NCBI GenBank assembly: GCA_021821365.1
Contig: JAKACN010000023.1
Coordinates: forward strand, 1-33,338
DNA: 33,338 nucleotides
Origin: Pseudomonadota bacterium
GTDB lineage: Bacteria > Pseudomonadota > Gammaproteobacteria > Burkholderiales > Burkholderiaceae_D
Direction of reading: 5' to 3'
In this document: positions 8,572-16,084 of the stretch, in pieces
Layout of the letters: each line of letters starts with the position of its first letter
Numbering within the stretch: the first letter of the stretch is position 1
Notes under the pieces: generated by a model
Seen by the model: only the letters and a program-made list of their open reading frames with translations
Database searches by the model: none
What the model was told of the DNA's origin: nothing
Position numbers and translations under genes: made by a program

Positions 8572-9408
8572 TCAGGGCCGCTTCGCGCCCTTGCGATGTG
8601 GTTTGGTTTTTGGCCTGGGCGTATTCACCGTGCGGCCGCTGGGTTTCCCGCCCACCGGCGGCGCGGTTCCTTTACCAGTGAAGTGCGACTCGCCGTGCGA
8701 GCGTGTCTGCGCGTGACTGATGCGAAGCTTTTGCCCCGACACGGCTACGTCCTTCAGTTGCCTGAACAACGCTTTGGGCATTCCCTCCGGGAGATCAAGC
8801 AGGCTGTAGTCGTCGTGGATATCAATGCGACCGATGTGCTTCGGGTCAAGACCCGCCTCGTTGGCGATGGCGCCGACGATATTGGCCGGCTTCACTCCAT
8901 GCACATGGCCGACTTCGATGCGGTACGTCTGCATGCCGGCAGCGGCAGGGTGAGCGTTGCGTTCGATCCTCGGTCCGGCGGTGCCTTCCGTCTCCCGTGT
9001 CTCGCGCGTCTCCCGTGGTCGTTCCGTGCGGCCTGTTCGCGCCAAGGTATCGTCACGCATGCCGGCGTTTTCAGATGGGGCAGAGCGCGTCTTCCTGCCG
9101 GCGGTCTTGCCTGCCGCCGCTGGTTCGCCCTCGCGGGTGATCTGCAATTGCCGACCGGCGACCCATACCTTCTTGAGATGAAGGAGAAGATCGTCCGGCA
9201 TGCTGTCCGGCAAATCCAGCGTGCTGTAGTCGTCGTAGATTTCAATACGGCCGATGTACTTCGACTCCAGCCCCGCTTCGTTGGCGATGGCACCCACAAT
9301 GTTGCCCGGCTTGACGCCATGCGCATGTCCGACTTCGATGCGGAAAGTCTGCATGCCGGCTTCGGGCGCTCGCTCGACTCGCTCCTTCTTCGGAAATGCG
9401 TCCCGCAC
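8572..9408 (-). CDS. Tandem DbpA-type RNA-binding domains, C-terminal part of the helicase in a shifted frame
   Basis: This frame encodes two copies of the DbpA RNA-binding domain. The first begins MQTFRIEVGHAHGVKPGNIV and the second MQTYRIEVGHVHGVKPANIV; both contain GAIANEAGL, an IGRI.I.DDYS.LDLP block and end near V.G..L.I. They are joined by an Arg/Glu/Thr-rich linker and followed by a basic tail. No good start codon or ribosome site opens it (first candidate is GTG 9408). The frame stays open upstream to a stop near 9630, encoding a natural-looking linker (VDRTGRGERTERNPRG). It therefore reads as the missing C-terminus of the helicase encoded just upstream, separated by a frameshift at 9524-9545. 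Confidence 0.8.
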   Translation of the reverse strand: MRDAFPKKERVERAPEAGMQTFRIEVGHAHGVKPGNIVGAIANEAGLESKYIGRIEIYDDYSTLDLPDSMPDDLLLHLKKVWVAGRQLQITREGEPAAAGKTAGRKTRSAPSENAGMRDDTLARTGRTERPRETRETRETEGTAGPRIERNAHPAAAGMQTYRIEVGHVHGVKPANIVGAIANEAGLDPKHIGRIDIHDDYSLLDLPEGMPKALFRQLKDVAVSGQKLRISHAQTRSHGESHFTGKGTAPPVGGKPSGRTVNTPRPKTKPHRKGAKRP

Positions 9409-10862
9409 TGTTGGTTCGCGGCGCTCCGGCCTGTCGCCTCTTTCAACGCCGCGAGGGTTACGCTCGGTGCGCTCGCCGCGCCCGGTGCGATCAACCTGAT
9501 CGGCGGGCGCACGATGATCGACCGTCCGCCTGTCCGCCTGTCCGCGTCGAGCAGTAGCGGAATGTCGCCGCGGGCCAGTTTCGCCAGCGCGGCGGCGACC
9601 TCGATCGCCGGGACATTCCGTTCGCGCTCATAGTCTTCAATCAGTGCCTGAAATTCTTCCAGGCCGCCGGCAGCCAAGGTCTCGCTGATCTGGTCCTTGA
9701 ACCGGGCAATGCGCACATCGTTGACAGCCTGAATGCTTGGCAGTTCAAGGGGCGCCACCGGCTGCCGTGTCGCGCGCTCGATGGCCTTGAGCAGGTTGCG
9801 CTCGCGCGGCGCAATGAACAGGATGGCCTCGCCGCTGCGTCCTGCGCGCCCGGTGCGGCCGATGCGATGGGTATAGCTCTCCGGGTCGTACGGCACGTCG
9901 TAGTTGATCACATGGCTGATGCGCTCGACGTCCAGCCCGCGCGCAGCAACATCGGTCGCCACGAGGATGTCGATCTTGCCGTCTTTCAGCATTTGAATGG
10001 TGCGCTCGCGCTGCTGCTGCGCCATGTCGCCGTTGATCGGGGCTGCCGCGAAGCCGCGCGCCTGCAGCTTGGTCGCCAGCTCTTCGGTACCGAGCTTGGT
10101 GCGCGCAAAAATGATCATGCCGTCGAACGCTTCGGCCTCCAGGATCCGCGTGAGCGCATCGAGCTTGTGCATGCCGCTGACCAGCCAGTAGCGCTGGCGG
10201 ATGTTCTCCGCGGTGCCGGTCCTGGCGGCGATGGTGACCTCGGCCGGATTGCGCAGGTAGGTCTGCGCGATGCGGCGAATCGCTGGCGGCATCGTCGCTG
10301 AGAACAACGCGGTCTGGCGCGATGCCGGCGTTCTCTGCAGGATGGTCTCGACGTCGTCGATGAACCCCATGCGCAGCATTTCGTCCGCCTCGTCGAGCAC
10401 CAGCGTCCTGAGTTGCGAGAGATCCAGCGAATTCTTTTCGAGATGGTCGATCACGCGGCCGGGCGTGCCCACGATCACGTGCACGCCGCGCCGCAGGGCG
10501 CTCAGCTGCGGGCCATAACTCTGCCCGCCGTAAATCGGCAGCACGTGGAAACCGGGGATGTGCGTGGCATAGCGCTGGAAGGCTTCGGCGACCTGGATCG
10601 CCAGTTCGCGCGTCGGTGCCAGTACCAGGGCTTGCGGCGTACCCGGCCTGATGTCGAGACGGGCAAGGATGGGCAGCGCAAAGGCCGCGGTCTTGCCGGT
10701 GCCGGTCTGCGCCTGGCCAAGCACATCTCTTCCCTCCAGCAAGATCGGAATCGTGGCGGCCTGGATCGGCGACGGGGATTCATAGCCGAGTTCCTGCAGC
10801 ACGCGCAGCAAGGGAGCGTTCAGCTTCAGGTCGGCAAACAGCGGGGAGGTCGTATCGGACAT
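8892..10862 (-). CDS. deaD: DEAD-box RNA helicase, DeaD/CsdA type, frameshifted after the core
   Basis: ATP-dependent RNA helicase of the cold-shock/ribosome-assembly type. Motifs in order: Q motif region (GYESPSPIQ), AQTGTGKTAAF (Walker A), PTRELAIQ, GTPGRVIDHL, DEADEM (Walker B), SATMP, FARTK, TDVAARGLD and HRIGRTGRAGR. After LARGDIPLLLDADRRTG, near residue 440, the reading frame leaves the family sequence and continues as nonsense to 8892. Deleting one 8-bp repeat unit at 9524-9545 would give an unbroken 760-codon gene from 10862 to 8572. The ATG 10860-10862 is preferred over a TTG 12 bases upstream. The gene may be a phase-varying or broken helicase, or the sequence may contain an error. 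Confidence 0.9.
   Translation of the reverse strand: MSDTTSPLFADLKLNAPLLRVLQELGYESPSPIQAATIPILLEGRDVLGQAQTGTGKTAAFALPILARLDIRPGTPQALVLAPTRELAIQVAEAFQRYATHIPGFHVLPIYGGQSYGPQLSALRRGVHVIVGTPGRVIDHLEKNSLDLSQLRTLVLDEADEMLRMGFIDDVETILQRTPASRQTALFSATMPPAIRRIAQTYLRNPAEVTIAARTGTAENIRQRYWLVSGMHKLDALTRILEAEAFDGMIIFARTKLGTEELATKLQARGFAAAPINGDMAQQQRERTIQMLKDGKIDILVATDVAARGLDVERISHVINYDVPYDPESYTHRIGRTGRAGRSGEAILFIAPRERNLLKAIERATRQPVAPLELPSIQAVNDVRIARFKDQISETLAAGGLEEFQALIEDYERERNVPAIEVAAALAKLARGDIPLLLDADRRTGGRSIIVRPPIRLIAPGAASAPSVTLAALKEATGRSAANQQCGTHFRRRSESSERPKPACRLSASKSDMRMASSRATLWVPSPTKRGWSRSTSAVLKSTTTTARWICRTACRTIFSFISRRYGSPVGNCRSPARANQRRQARPPAGRRALPHLKTPACVTIPWREQAARNDHGRRARHGRRKAPPDRGSNATLTLPLPACRRTASKSAMCME
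9524..9545. repeat. Tandem 8-bp repeat at the helicase frameshift
   Basis: GTCCGCCT occurs at 9524-9531 and 9532-9539 and is followed by GTCCGC at 9540-9545, so 2.75 units. It sits at the exact point where the helicase core frame and the RNA-binding-domain frame must join. Loss of one unit (2291 minus 8 = 2283 bases, divisible by 3) restores one frame across 8572-10862. Confidence 0.9.
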
Positions 10863-10988
10863 GGCGGCTCTCAAGGGAAGGGCGAATCGCGGCAGGAGAA
10901 GGGTTTGCCATCCAGTCTACTCCAGCGTGGCGCACGACGCCGATGCACCGCCCTTTGGCGGCGCATCAGGCTCGGCAGGCGCGGAAGA

Positions 10989-12701
10989 TCAGGCGAACAG
11001 CTTGTCGTAGGCGGCCAGCAAGGTCTCATGCATGGCGCTTCCCTGCATGTCAGGCCGCAGGTCGTGCAGCCCGAAGAAACGCTCGCTGCGGTCAAGCAGC
11101 GCTTCGGCCTGCCTGACAGTCTCCGCGCCGTACAGCAGCACCATCGCGCGGCGGTAATTTTCCACGTCATCCATGTTCAGCATGCTCGCGATGCAGCGGT
11201 ACACCAGGCGGCGCTCTGCGGGCAGGTCGTTGAAGTGGTGAATCCAGTCGCAGCCTTCGAGAATGGCGTCCTCGTCGCCGATGGCCAGCGCCAGCAGCGT
11301 CTTCAGCTCGCCGACCCGCAACTGTTTCCAGGGCGTGCCGACCGGAATGGCGAGGCCGAGGATTTCCCACAGCGGACGTTCATCGTTCAGATTCATGGTC
11401 TGCAGATCGGCCAGCAGGCTCGCACACTCTTCCTCTCCCAGCTCTGACAGGCGCACCAGCTTCGGACGCAATGCATTGCCGATGCTGTTGTTTTCCCATT
11501 CCAGGTCTTCCACCGGATAGATCTCGGACATGCCGGGCACCAGGATGCGGCAGGTATACGCGCCTTGTTCGGTGAAATCGGATACGTAAATGTCGCGGCC
11601 TTCGCGATGGATGCAATCCACCAGCCAGCGATAATCCTCCTCCGTGGTGCTGCTGAAGTTCCAGTCCGCGAAGGGGAAATCCGGCGTATCGCCGAGGAAG
11701 TTCCAGCTGATCACGCCGCTGGAATCGACAAAGTGGATTTCCAGATTGGCGACCGCGTTGACCTCGGTCATGTCGAAGCTTGGTTCGGCAAAGCCTTCCA
11801 GCGAATCGAGCGCCCGCCCCTGCAGCAGCTCGGTCATTGCCCGCTCCAGCGCGATCTCGAAGCGCGGATGCGCGCCGTAGCTGGAGAACACGCCCTGGTC
11901 CTTCGGATGCAGGAGCGTCACGTTCATGACCGGGTAGCGGCCGCCGAGCGACGCGTCCTTCACCAGGATGCCGAAGCCCGCCTTGCGCAGGCCGGCGATG
12001 CCGTTGCGGATATTCGGGTAACGCGCGATGACTTCCTCCGGCACGTCCGGCAGGCACAGCCCTTCGCTGATGACCCGGTACTTGATATGCCGCTCAAAGA
12101 TTTCGGACAAGGCCTGGGTGCGCGCTTCCATCATCGTGTTGCCCGCCGCCATGCCGTTGCTGACGTACAGATTGCCGATGATGTTGACCGGGATGAAGGT
12201 CTGCGCGCCGTCGCGCAGGCGGGCGTAGGGCAGCGTGCAGATCCCGCGTTCGACATTGCCCGAGTTGAGGTCGACCAGCACCTCGGCGTCGATCTCTCCG
12301 TCCGGATTGTAAAAGGCATGCAGCTCCGGATTGAGGATGTCCGACGGCCACTTGCCGTCTACCGCCGGCGCAAACCAGCGCTCTTGCGGATAGTGGACGA
12401 ACGGGCGATTGGCGCGCGTTTCGCCCAGATAGAAGTGAGTCCAGAAATAATGCGTGCTCAGGCGCTCGAAAAACTCGCCGTATGCGCTGGCACGCGCCGC
12501 CAGTTTTGACGCTCCCTTGCCATTGGAGAAAAGCATCGGGCAATCATTGTCCTTCATGTGGACCGACCAGATGCCGTCGACTTCATTCAGCCAGGACGAT
12601 TCATTGAGCCGGAAACCGCGTGCCGCCAGCTTCTTCTGCATGGTTTCAATGGTCGATTCAAGAGAGGCATCTTTGCCGGGAATGAAGCTTTCGGATTTCA
12701 T
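10989..12701 (-). CDS. ycaO: YcaO-type protein (RimO/S12 beta-methylthiolation accessory factor)
   Basis: 570 residues, close to the E. coli YcaO length. YcaO-fold ATP-dependent cyclodehydratase-like domain with the substrate/ATP region SNGKGASKLAARASAYGEFFERL near residues 84-106 and ARTQALSEIFERHIKYRVI near 200. The C-terminal third (ERRLVYRCIASMLNMDDVENYRRAMVLL) is the TPR-like domain of the E. coli form. It ends LAAYDKLFA, without the Pro-rich tail of azoline-forming YcaO proteins. There is no peptide precursor or SagB-type gene beside it, so this is the housekeeping type linked to ribosomal protein S12 methylthiolation, not a natural-product enzyme. The start at 12699-12701 has only a weak ribosome site. 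It stands alone. Confidence 0.93.
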   Translation of the reverse strand: MKSESFIPGKDASLESTIETMQKKLAARGFRLNESSWLNEVDGIWSVHMKDNDCPMLFSNGKGASKLAARASAYGEFFERLSTHYFWTHFYLGETRANRPFVHYPQERWFAPAVDGKWPSDILNPELHAFYNPDGEIDAEVLVDLNSGNVERGICTLPYARLRDGAQTFIPVNIIGNLYVSNGMAAGNTMMEARTQALSEIFERHIKYRVISEGLCLPDVPEEVIARYPNIRNGIAGLRKAGFGILVKDASLGGRYPVMNVTLLHPKDQGVFSSYGAHPRFEIALERAMTELLQGRALDSLEGFAEPSFDMTEVNAVANLEIHFVDSSGVISWNFLGDTPDFPFADWNFSSTTEEDYRWLVDCIHREGRDIYVSDFTEQGAYTCRILVPGMSEIYPVEDLEWENNSIGNALRPKLVRLSELGEEECASLLADLQTMNLNDERPLWEILGLAIPVGTPWKQLRVGELKTLLALAIGDEDAILEGCDWIHHFNDLPAERRLVYRCIASMLNMDDVENYRRAMVLLYGAETVRQAEALLDRSERFFGLHDLRPDMQGSAMHETLLAAYDKLFA

Positions 12702-12969
12702 GTGGATTTCTTGGTTGGGACGTAATCAGGTGAGGAACTCGCGCGGCAGCGCTGCTGCGGGACACGAGGAATCGTCGGACGGGCACCGGCGCGCAGGCGA
12801 AGCATACACGGGTCTGCGCATGGCGACAAAGACAAACTGCCGCATGCGGGCCGCGGAAGGTGGAAGAAGAGCGGGGGCGAGCCATTCTTCGTGCATGGCG
12901 CCGGCGGCCGCTGTTTATTGTCAGTCCCGCAATGCCTTGTACCGGATGGCGCAGGCCGCCCGCACGTAG

Positions 12970-13170
12970 TCAATCATTCAATGCGGCTTTGGCCGCTTCT
13001 TGCGGCGTCAATCCGTCATAGAACATGTCGGTGAACCACTCGACCTGTTCTTCAATATGCTCCTGCGCCTGCGCCAGCGTTGCGCCGCCGGCAACAAGGA
13101 ATCCTTCCACTTCGGTACACCACTGGATCAATGCAGCGGTTTCCGGGTCGAGCTTTTCTTTCCTGGCCAT
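12970..13170 (-). CDS. Small acidic conserved-looking protein, unknown function
   Basis: 66 residues from ATG 13168-13170, which is preceded by AGGAAG 5 bases upstream; the frame is open to 13245 but upstream codons lack such a site. The sequence (MARKEKLDPETAALIQWCTE...AQEHIEEQVEWFTDMFYDGLTPQEAAKAALND) is helical, acidic and rich in aromatic residues. No signal or membrane segment. I recognise no family. The flanking gaps, 12702-12969 and 13171-13408, hold no supported gene. Confidence 0.7.
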   Translation of the reverse strand: MARKEKLDPETAALIQWCTEVEGFLVAGGATLAQAQEHIEEQVEWFTDMFYDGLTPQEAAKAALND

Positions 13171-13408
13171 CTGGACTTCCTGTCTGTTGATGAGTTTTGC
13201 CGCGCTGCGCACGGCAAGGGCTATTTTAGAACTCATTTCCCGCACAGGAGTGAATCGCGCCCATTTTCGCAGGGCCTTTCAGGCCTTTTGCAATACGTCG
13301 TGCACTTGCCGCCGGTTGCCTCGGCATACACCGCAAATTGAGGTGCAGCGTGCCGCCAGGTTATCGCCGCCGGCGCTTTCCGATAATGCAAATACCGCTT
13401 CGTCGGCA

Positions 13409-14068
13409 TCAATCCCGGTCCGGTGCTCCCAAGGGGAAAAGCTGCCGATATGGTCGCGCCTCTTCCACCGCCCGACTGAAGGCCGGGCGCGCAAGCAACC
13501 GTTGGCGGTAGGCTTGCAGCGTGGGAAATGCGTCGGAAATCGGATGCGTCCAATCTGCATAGAACAGCGCGGGCGCGGCTGCGCAATCCGCCATGGTAAA
13601 GTCCGCGCCAACCGCCCAGGTCTTGCCGGCAAGCTGCCCGTCCAACCACGCATACGCGAGATCCAGTTTTTCCTTGGCAAATGCCAACCCGTCCTGACGC
13701 TTCACAGGGTCGCCTGTCAATGCGCCGCTTACTGCGTGTTGGACCGGAGTCATTATGTGCAGGTCGAAGAAGCGGTCGAGAAAACGTACTTCCAGCGCGA
13801 GCATCGGATCCTGCGGAAGCAGGCACACTGAACCAGGATGCCTATGCTGCAGATACTCAATGATGATGCTCGATTCGATGACGCTGCGCTCGTTGTCCAC
13901 CAGCAGCGGAAACTTTCGCAAGGGCCAGCGCCGCAGCCACTCTTCCGCATGATGTGGCGTATCGGGTCCGAGGCAGCGAAATTCAAAGAGTGTGCTGTTC
14001 TCGTACAGCGCGATGAGCACTTTCTGCGTGTACGAGGAAAAGGGGTGGCCGTAGAGTGCAAGTGTCAT
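13409..14068 (-). CDS. Glutathione S-transferase family protein
   Basis: 219 residues. The N-terminal thioredoxin-like domain begins MTLALYGHPFSSYTQKVLIAL, with Ser/Tyr candidates for glutathione activation at residues 11-13, and has the cis-Pro region RKFPLLVDNERSVIESSIIIEYL that binds the glutathione gamma-glutamyl group. The C-terminal helical domain contains WAVGADFTMADCAAAPALFY, the usual N-cap box. A strong ribosome site (AGGAGG, 7 bases) sets the start. It is divergent from an HxlR-type regulator, with a perfect 16-bp inverted repeat over its promoter, so it is probably that regulator's target. The substrate is unknown; detoxification of an electrophile is the usual job. Confidence 0.92.
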   Translation of the reverse strand: MTLALYGHPFSSYTQKVLIALYENSTLFEFRCLGPDTPHHAEEWLRRWPLRKFPLLVDNERSVIESSIIIEYLQHRHPGSVCLLPQDPMLALEVRFLDRFFDLHIMTPVQHAVSGALTGDPVKRQDGLAFAKEKLDLAYAWLDGQLAGKTWAVGADFTMADCAAAPALFYADWTHPISDAFPTLQAYRQRLLARPAFSRAVEEARPYRQLFPLGAPDRD

Positions 14069-14083
14069 TGGGGAGCCTCCTGG

Positions 14084-14120
14084 TTGTTCAACTACTTGCT
14101 GTTTGCAAGTAGTTGAACAA
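14084..14120. promoter_or_regulatory. Perfect 16-bp inverted repeat between gst and hxlR-type gene
   Basis: TTGTTCAACTACTTGC at 14084-14099 and its exact complement GCAAGTAGTTGAACAA at 14105-14120, 5-base spacer. It lies immediately upstream of the gst ribosome site. Length and symmetry fit a dimeric regulator's operator better than a terminator: no gene ends here and no T-run follows. Confidence 0.75.
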
Positions 14121-14125
14121 TACCT

Positions 14126-14152
14126 CTACCACTTTCATAATGCAAGTGGTAG
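14126..14152. promoter_or_regulatory. Second inverted repeat ahead of the hxlR-type gene
   Basis: CTACCACTT (14126-14134), 9-base spacer, AAGTGGTAG (14144-14152). The half site resembles CTACTTGC of the first repeat. It ends 7 bases before the regulator's ATG, where binding would block its own expression. Confidence 0.65.
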
Positions 14153-14159
14153 AAGGAGA

Positions 14160-14663
14160 ATGGCCGTGCCGCAAACAAGACGATCGGGCTGTCCGATCAA
14201 CCTGACGCTCGAACAACTCGGGGACCGCTGGAGCCTCATCGTCATTCGCGACGTCATGTTCGGGAACCGGCGCACCTATGGGGATCTGCTCGAAAAGAGT
14301 GAGGAAGGCATTGCGTCGAACATCCTCGCATCCCGGCTGAAAAGCCTCACGGCGTCCGGCCTCCTAACGCGACGTCCGGATCCGCATCATCGGCAGAAGG
14401 GAATTTACAGCCTCACGGAAGCGGCCATCCAGCTTGTACCCGTGCTGGCGCACATGGCGGCCTGGGGCCGCCGGCATTTGCATCCAAGCAAAGAATTGTC
14501 CGTACGTGCGGAGCTCCTGGAAAAGGGCGGCCCATTGCTGTGGAGTGCCTTCATGGATGAGCTGCGTCATCTTCATCTTGGCGCCCCACGCCCGGCGCGC
14601 TCGGTATTTGGCGAGTTGCAGGCGGCATACGAGAAGGCGCTTGCCCACAAGCCGCATCGATGA
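14160..14663 (+). CDS. HxlR/MarR-type winged-helix transcriptional regulator
   Basis: 167 residues. The HxlR domain is clear: SGCPINLTLEQLGDRWSLIV with the family Cys (Cys11), then FGNRRTYGDLLEKSEEGIAS, LASRLKSLTASGLLTRR (recognition helix and wing) and KGIYSLTEAAIQLVPVL. In relatives such as YodB, QorR and HypR the N-terminal Cys senses electrophiles or disulfide stress. Divergent from the glutathione S-transferase gene, with two inverted repeats between them; this suggests redox or electrophile control of gst and of itself. AAGGAG is only 2 bases from ATG 14160; GTG 14166, in the same frame and 8 bases after it, is an alternative start. Confidence 0.9.
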   Translation: MAVPQTRRSGCPINLTLEQLGDRWSLIVIRDVMFGNRRTYGDLLEKSEEGIASNILASRLKSLTASGLLTRRPDPHHRQKGIYSLTEAAIQLVPVLAHMAAWGRRHLHPSKELSVRAELLEKGGPLLWSAFMDELRHLHLGAPRPARSVFGELQAAYEKALAHKPHR

Positions 14664-14706
14664 GCTTCGAGAGACTGGTTTCTGCGTCACGGATCGTAAC
14701 GGCGCG
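14650..14706 (-). pseudogene. Possible remnant of a Phd/YefM-type antitoxin N-terminus
   Basis: The minus strand encodes AVTIRDAETSLSKLIDAA, which matches the characteristic beginning of Phd/YefM antitoxins (a short strand, then the EAKTHLSKLIEEA-type helix). The frame then runs antisense through the end of the hxlR-type gene and loses all similarity. No toxin gene follows. It would be a fragment of about 18 codons next to an integrase gene. The similarity is short and could be chance. Confidence 0.35.
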
Positions 14707-14787
14707 GCCATTCAACAAGCCGCATGCCAGCAAAGCTTCGACGACCTGTGGGGAACCTTGGAGCAGGAAGCGGATACGAGAAGCCGC

Positions 14788-15996
14788 TTAAGGCCGCGTC
14801 ATCCAGTTGATCTTGTGACGCTCCTCCGTTTCACGGTGCCGGGCATCGTCGGAAGAGTGCAGATAGCCGCTGGTGGTGCTGAGCGACTCATGCCCGAGGT
14901 TGTCCCGCACATGGCGCAGGTCGACATCGCTGTTCGCCATGTGCGACCCGGCCGTATGCCGCAGCCAATGCGCCGACGCGGCTTCGACGCGAGCGGCAAG
15001 GGGTTCGAGCTCCGCGCCGCGCGTCCGCAGGCGAGCAGCCGTGCCCTGGAACACCTGCTTCACAACCGCATGCACGGCGCCCCGCGTCATCTGGCGCCGC
15101 TGTGTCCCGACCGGGAGCAGCAGGGGGACATCTTCGGTATGAGTGGGGAAGGGCGGAAGTCCTTTTTCACGCCGATAGCGGGCCAGCTCGACCATCAACT
15201 CGTTGGTGGCCGGGATGAGGCGCGTCTTGTCGCCCTTGCCCGTTATTTCCAGCCACCAGCGCTCCTGGCCGTCTTTATCTCGCCGGCAGAAGAATCCGCC
15301 CATCGTGTTCCCGACGACTTCGGAAATCCGCAGCCCGCAGAGGTAGAGCAGGGAAAACAGCCAGCGCATCCGCAGGTAGTGCTCACGCTCGCGGCCCGTT
15401 TCCCTGGGCATGACATCGATCGTCAGCTTGACTTCGTTCCACAGGTCTTCCTCAAGGTAGCGCGTGATGCGCGGCATGGTTTTCCGTGCCCGCTGACGGG
15501 ATAGCGAAAGGGGATTTCCCGCCAGATAGCCGGCGTTCACGAGCCACGAGAACAGGGTGTTGAGGATGATGAATGCCTGCCGCTGGCTTGACGCGGAAAG
15601 CGGGCCGGCGAAAGGGCGCCATTCCGGATGGGCGCGCCCGAACTTGCGTCCGTCGCGCATCACCCAGCGCGCCGCGGGCTGCGGGTCGGCAAGGAAATGC
15701 CGGTACGCGAGCAGGTCTTCGTGCGTCAGGGAGGAAAACGGCTTCTGCAGTTGCACTGTCGACCACAGCAGGAGCCGCTCGGCTTCCTTGCGATAGTTGT
15801 CGAACGTTGTCTTGGTATCGACGAACCGCGCCAGCCAGGCCTTGATCGCATCGATGTCATTCGTGGCGGCAATCTGGGGACGGTTTCCGGTCGCGCGGTT
15901 CGTCCCGTTCCGACCGTCGAAATCCGGCGAGATGGCGAGGGTTTCGATGGGTGCCAGGGAGTTGGCTAGAGAGGAATGGCTGGCGTCGGTGGACAT
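14788..15996 (-). CDS. Tyrosine recombinase / phage-type integrase
   Basis: 402 residues. The N-terminal SAM-like core-binding domain covers about 45-160 (IKAWLARFVDTKTTFDNYRKEAERLL...). The catalytic domain has the expected residues: Arg223 in LCGLRISEV, Lys254 in TGKGDKTR, His343-x-x-Arg346 in HWLRHTAGSH, His369 in LGHES and the nucleophile Tyr378 in TSGYLH. All are present, so the enzyme should be active. The C-terminus follows the XerD-like stand-alone integrase pattern. No excisionase, att duplication or other phage gene is seen close by. A strong promoter lies upstream at 16032-16059. It may be a relic or driver of a small island with the Fic gene. Confidence 0.92.
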   Translation of the reverse strand: MSTDASHSSLANSLAPIETLAISPDFDGRNGTNRATGNRPQIAATNDIDAIKAWLARFVDTKTTFDNYRKEAERLLLWSTVQLQKPFSSLTHEDLLAYRHFLADPQPAARWVMRDGRKFGRAHPEWRPFAGPLSASSQRQAFIILNTLFSWLVNAGYLAGNPLSLSRQRARKTMPRITRYLEEDLWNEVKLTIDVMPRETGREREHYLRMRWLFSLLYLCGLRISEVVGNTMGGFFCRRDKDGQERWWLEITGKGDKTRLIPATNELMVELARYRREKGLPPFPTHTEDVPLLLPVGTQRRQMTRGAVHAVVKQVFQGTAARLRTRGAELEPLAARVEAASAHWLRHTAGSHMANSDVDLRHVRDNLGHESLSTTSGYLHSSDDARHRETEERHKINWMTRP

Positions 15997-16031
15997 GCGG
16001 ATGGCGGCGGCGATGCGGGAACTGGTTTGAC

Positions 16032-16059
16032 ATTATAGGTGCGGTGCGCTGTCTCTCAA
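16032..16059 (-). promoter_or_regulatory. Sigma-70 promoter of the integrase gene
   Basis: On the minus strand: TTGAGA (16059-16054), 16-base spacer, TATAAT (16037-16032), five and six matches to consensus. Transcription would start near 16025, about 30 bases before the ATG. One of the best sigma-70 matches noticed in the window. Confidence 0.65.
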
Positions 16060-16084
16060 GCCAGGCCGATGCCGAAATATGCCA

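Noticed and set aside
10989-12701. YcaO as part of a ribosomal-peptide gene cluster
   Set aside because: Full E. coli-type architecture with no precursor peptide, dehydrogenase or transporter next to it.
13277-13292. Short GGCCT-TTC-AGGCC hairpin with TTTT after the small hypothetical region
   Set aside because: Stem of 5 bp and no gene ending on that strand.
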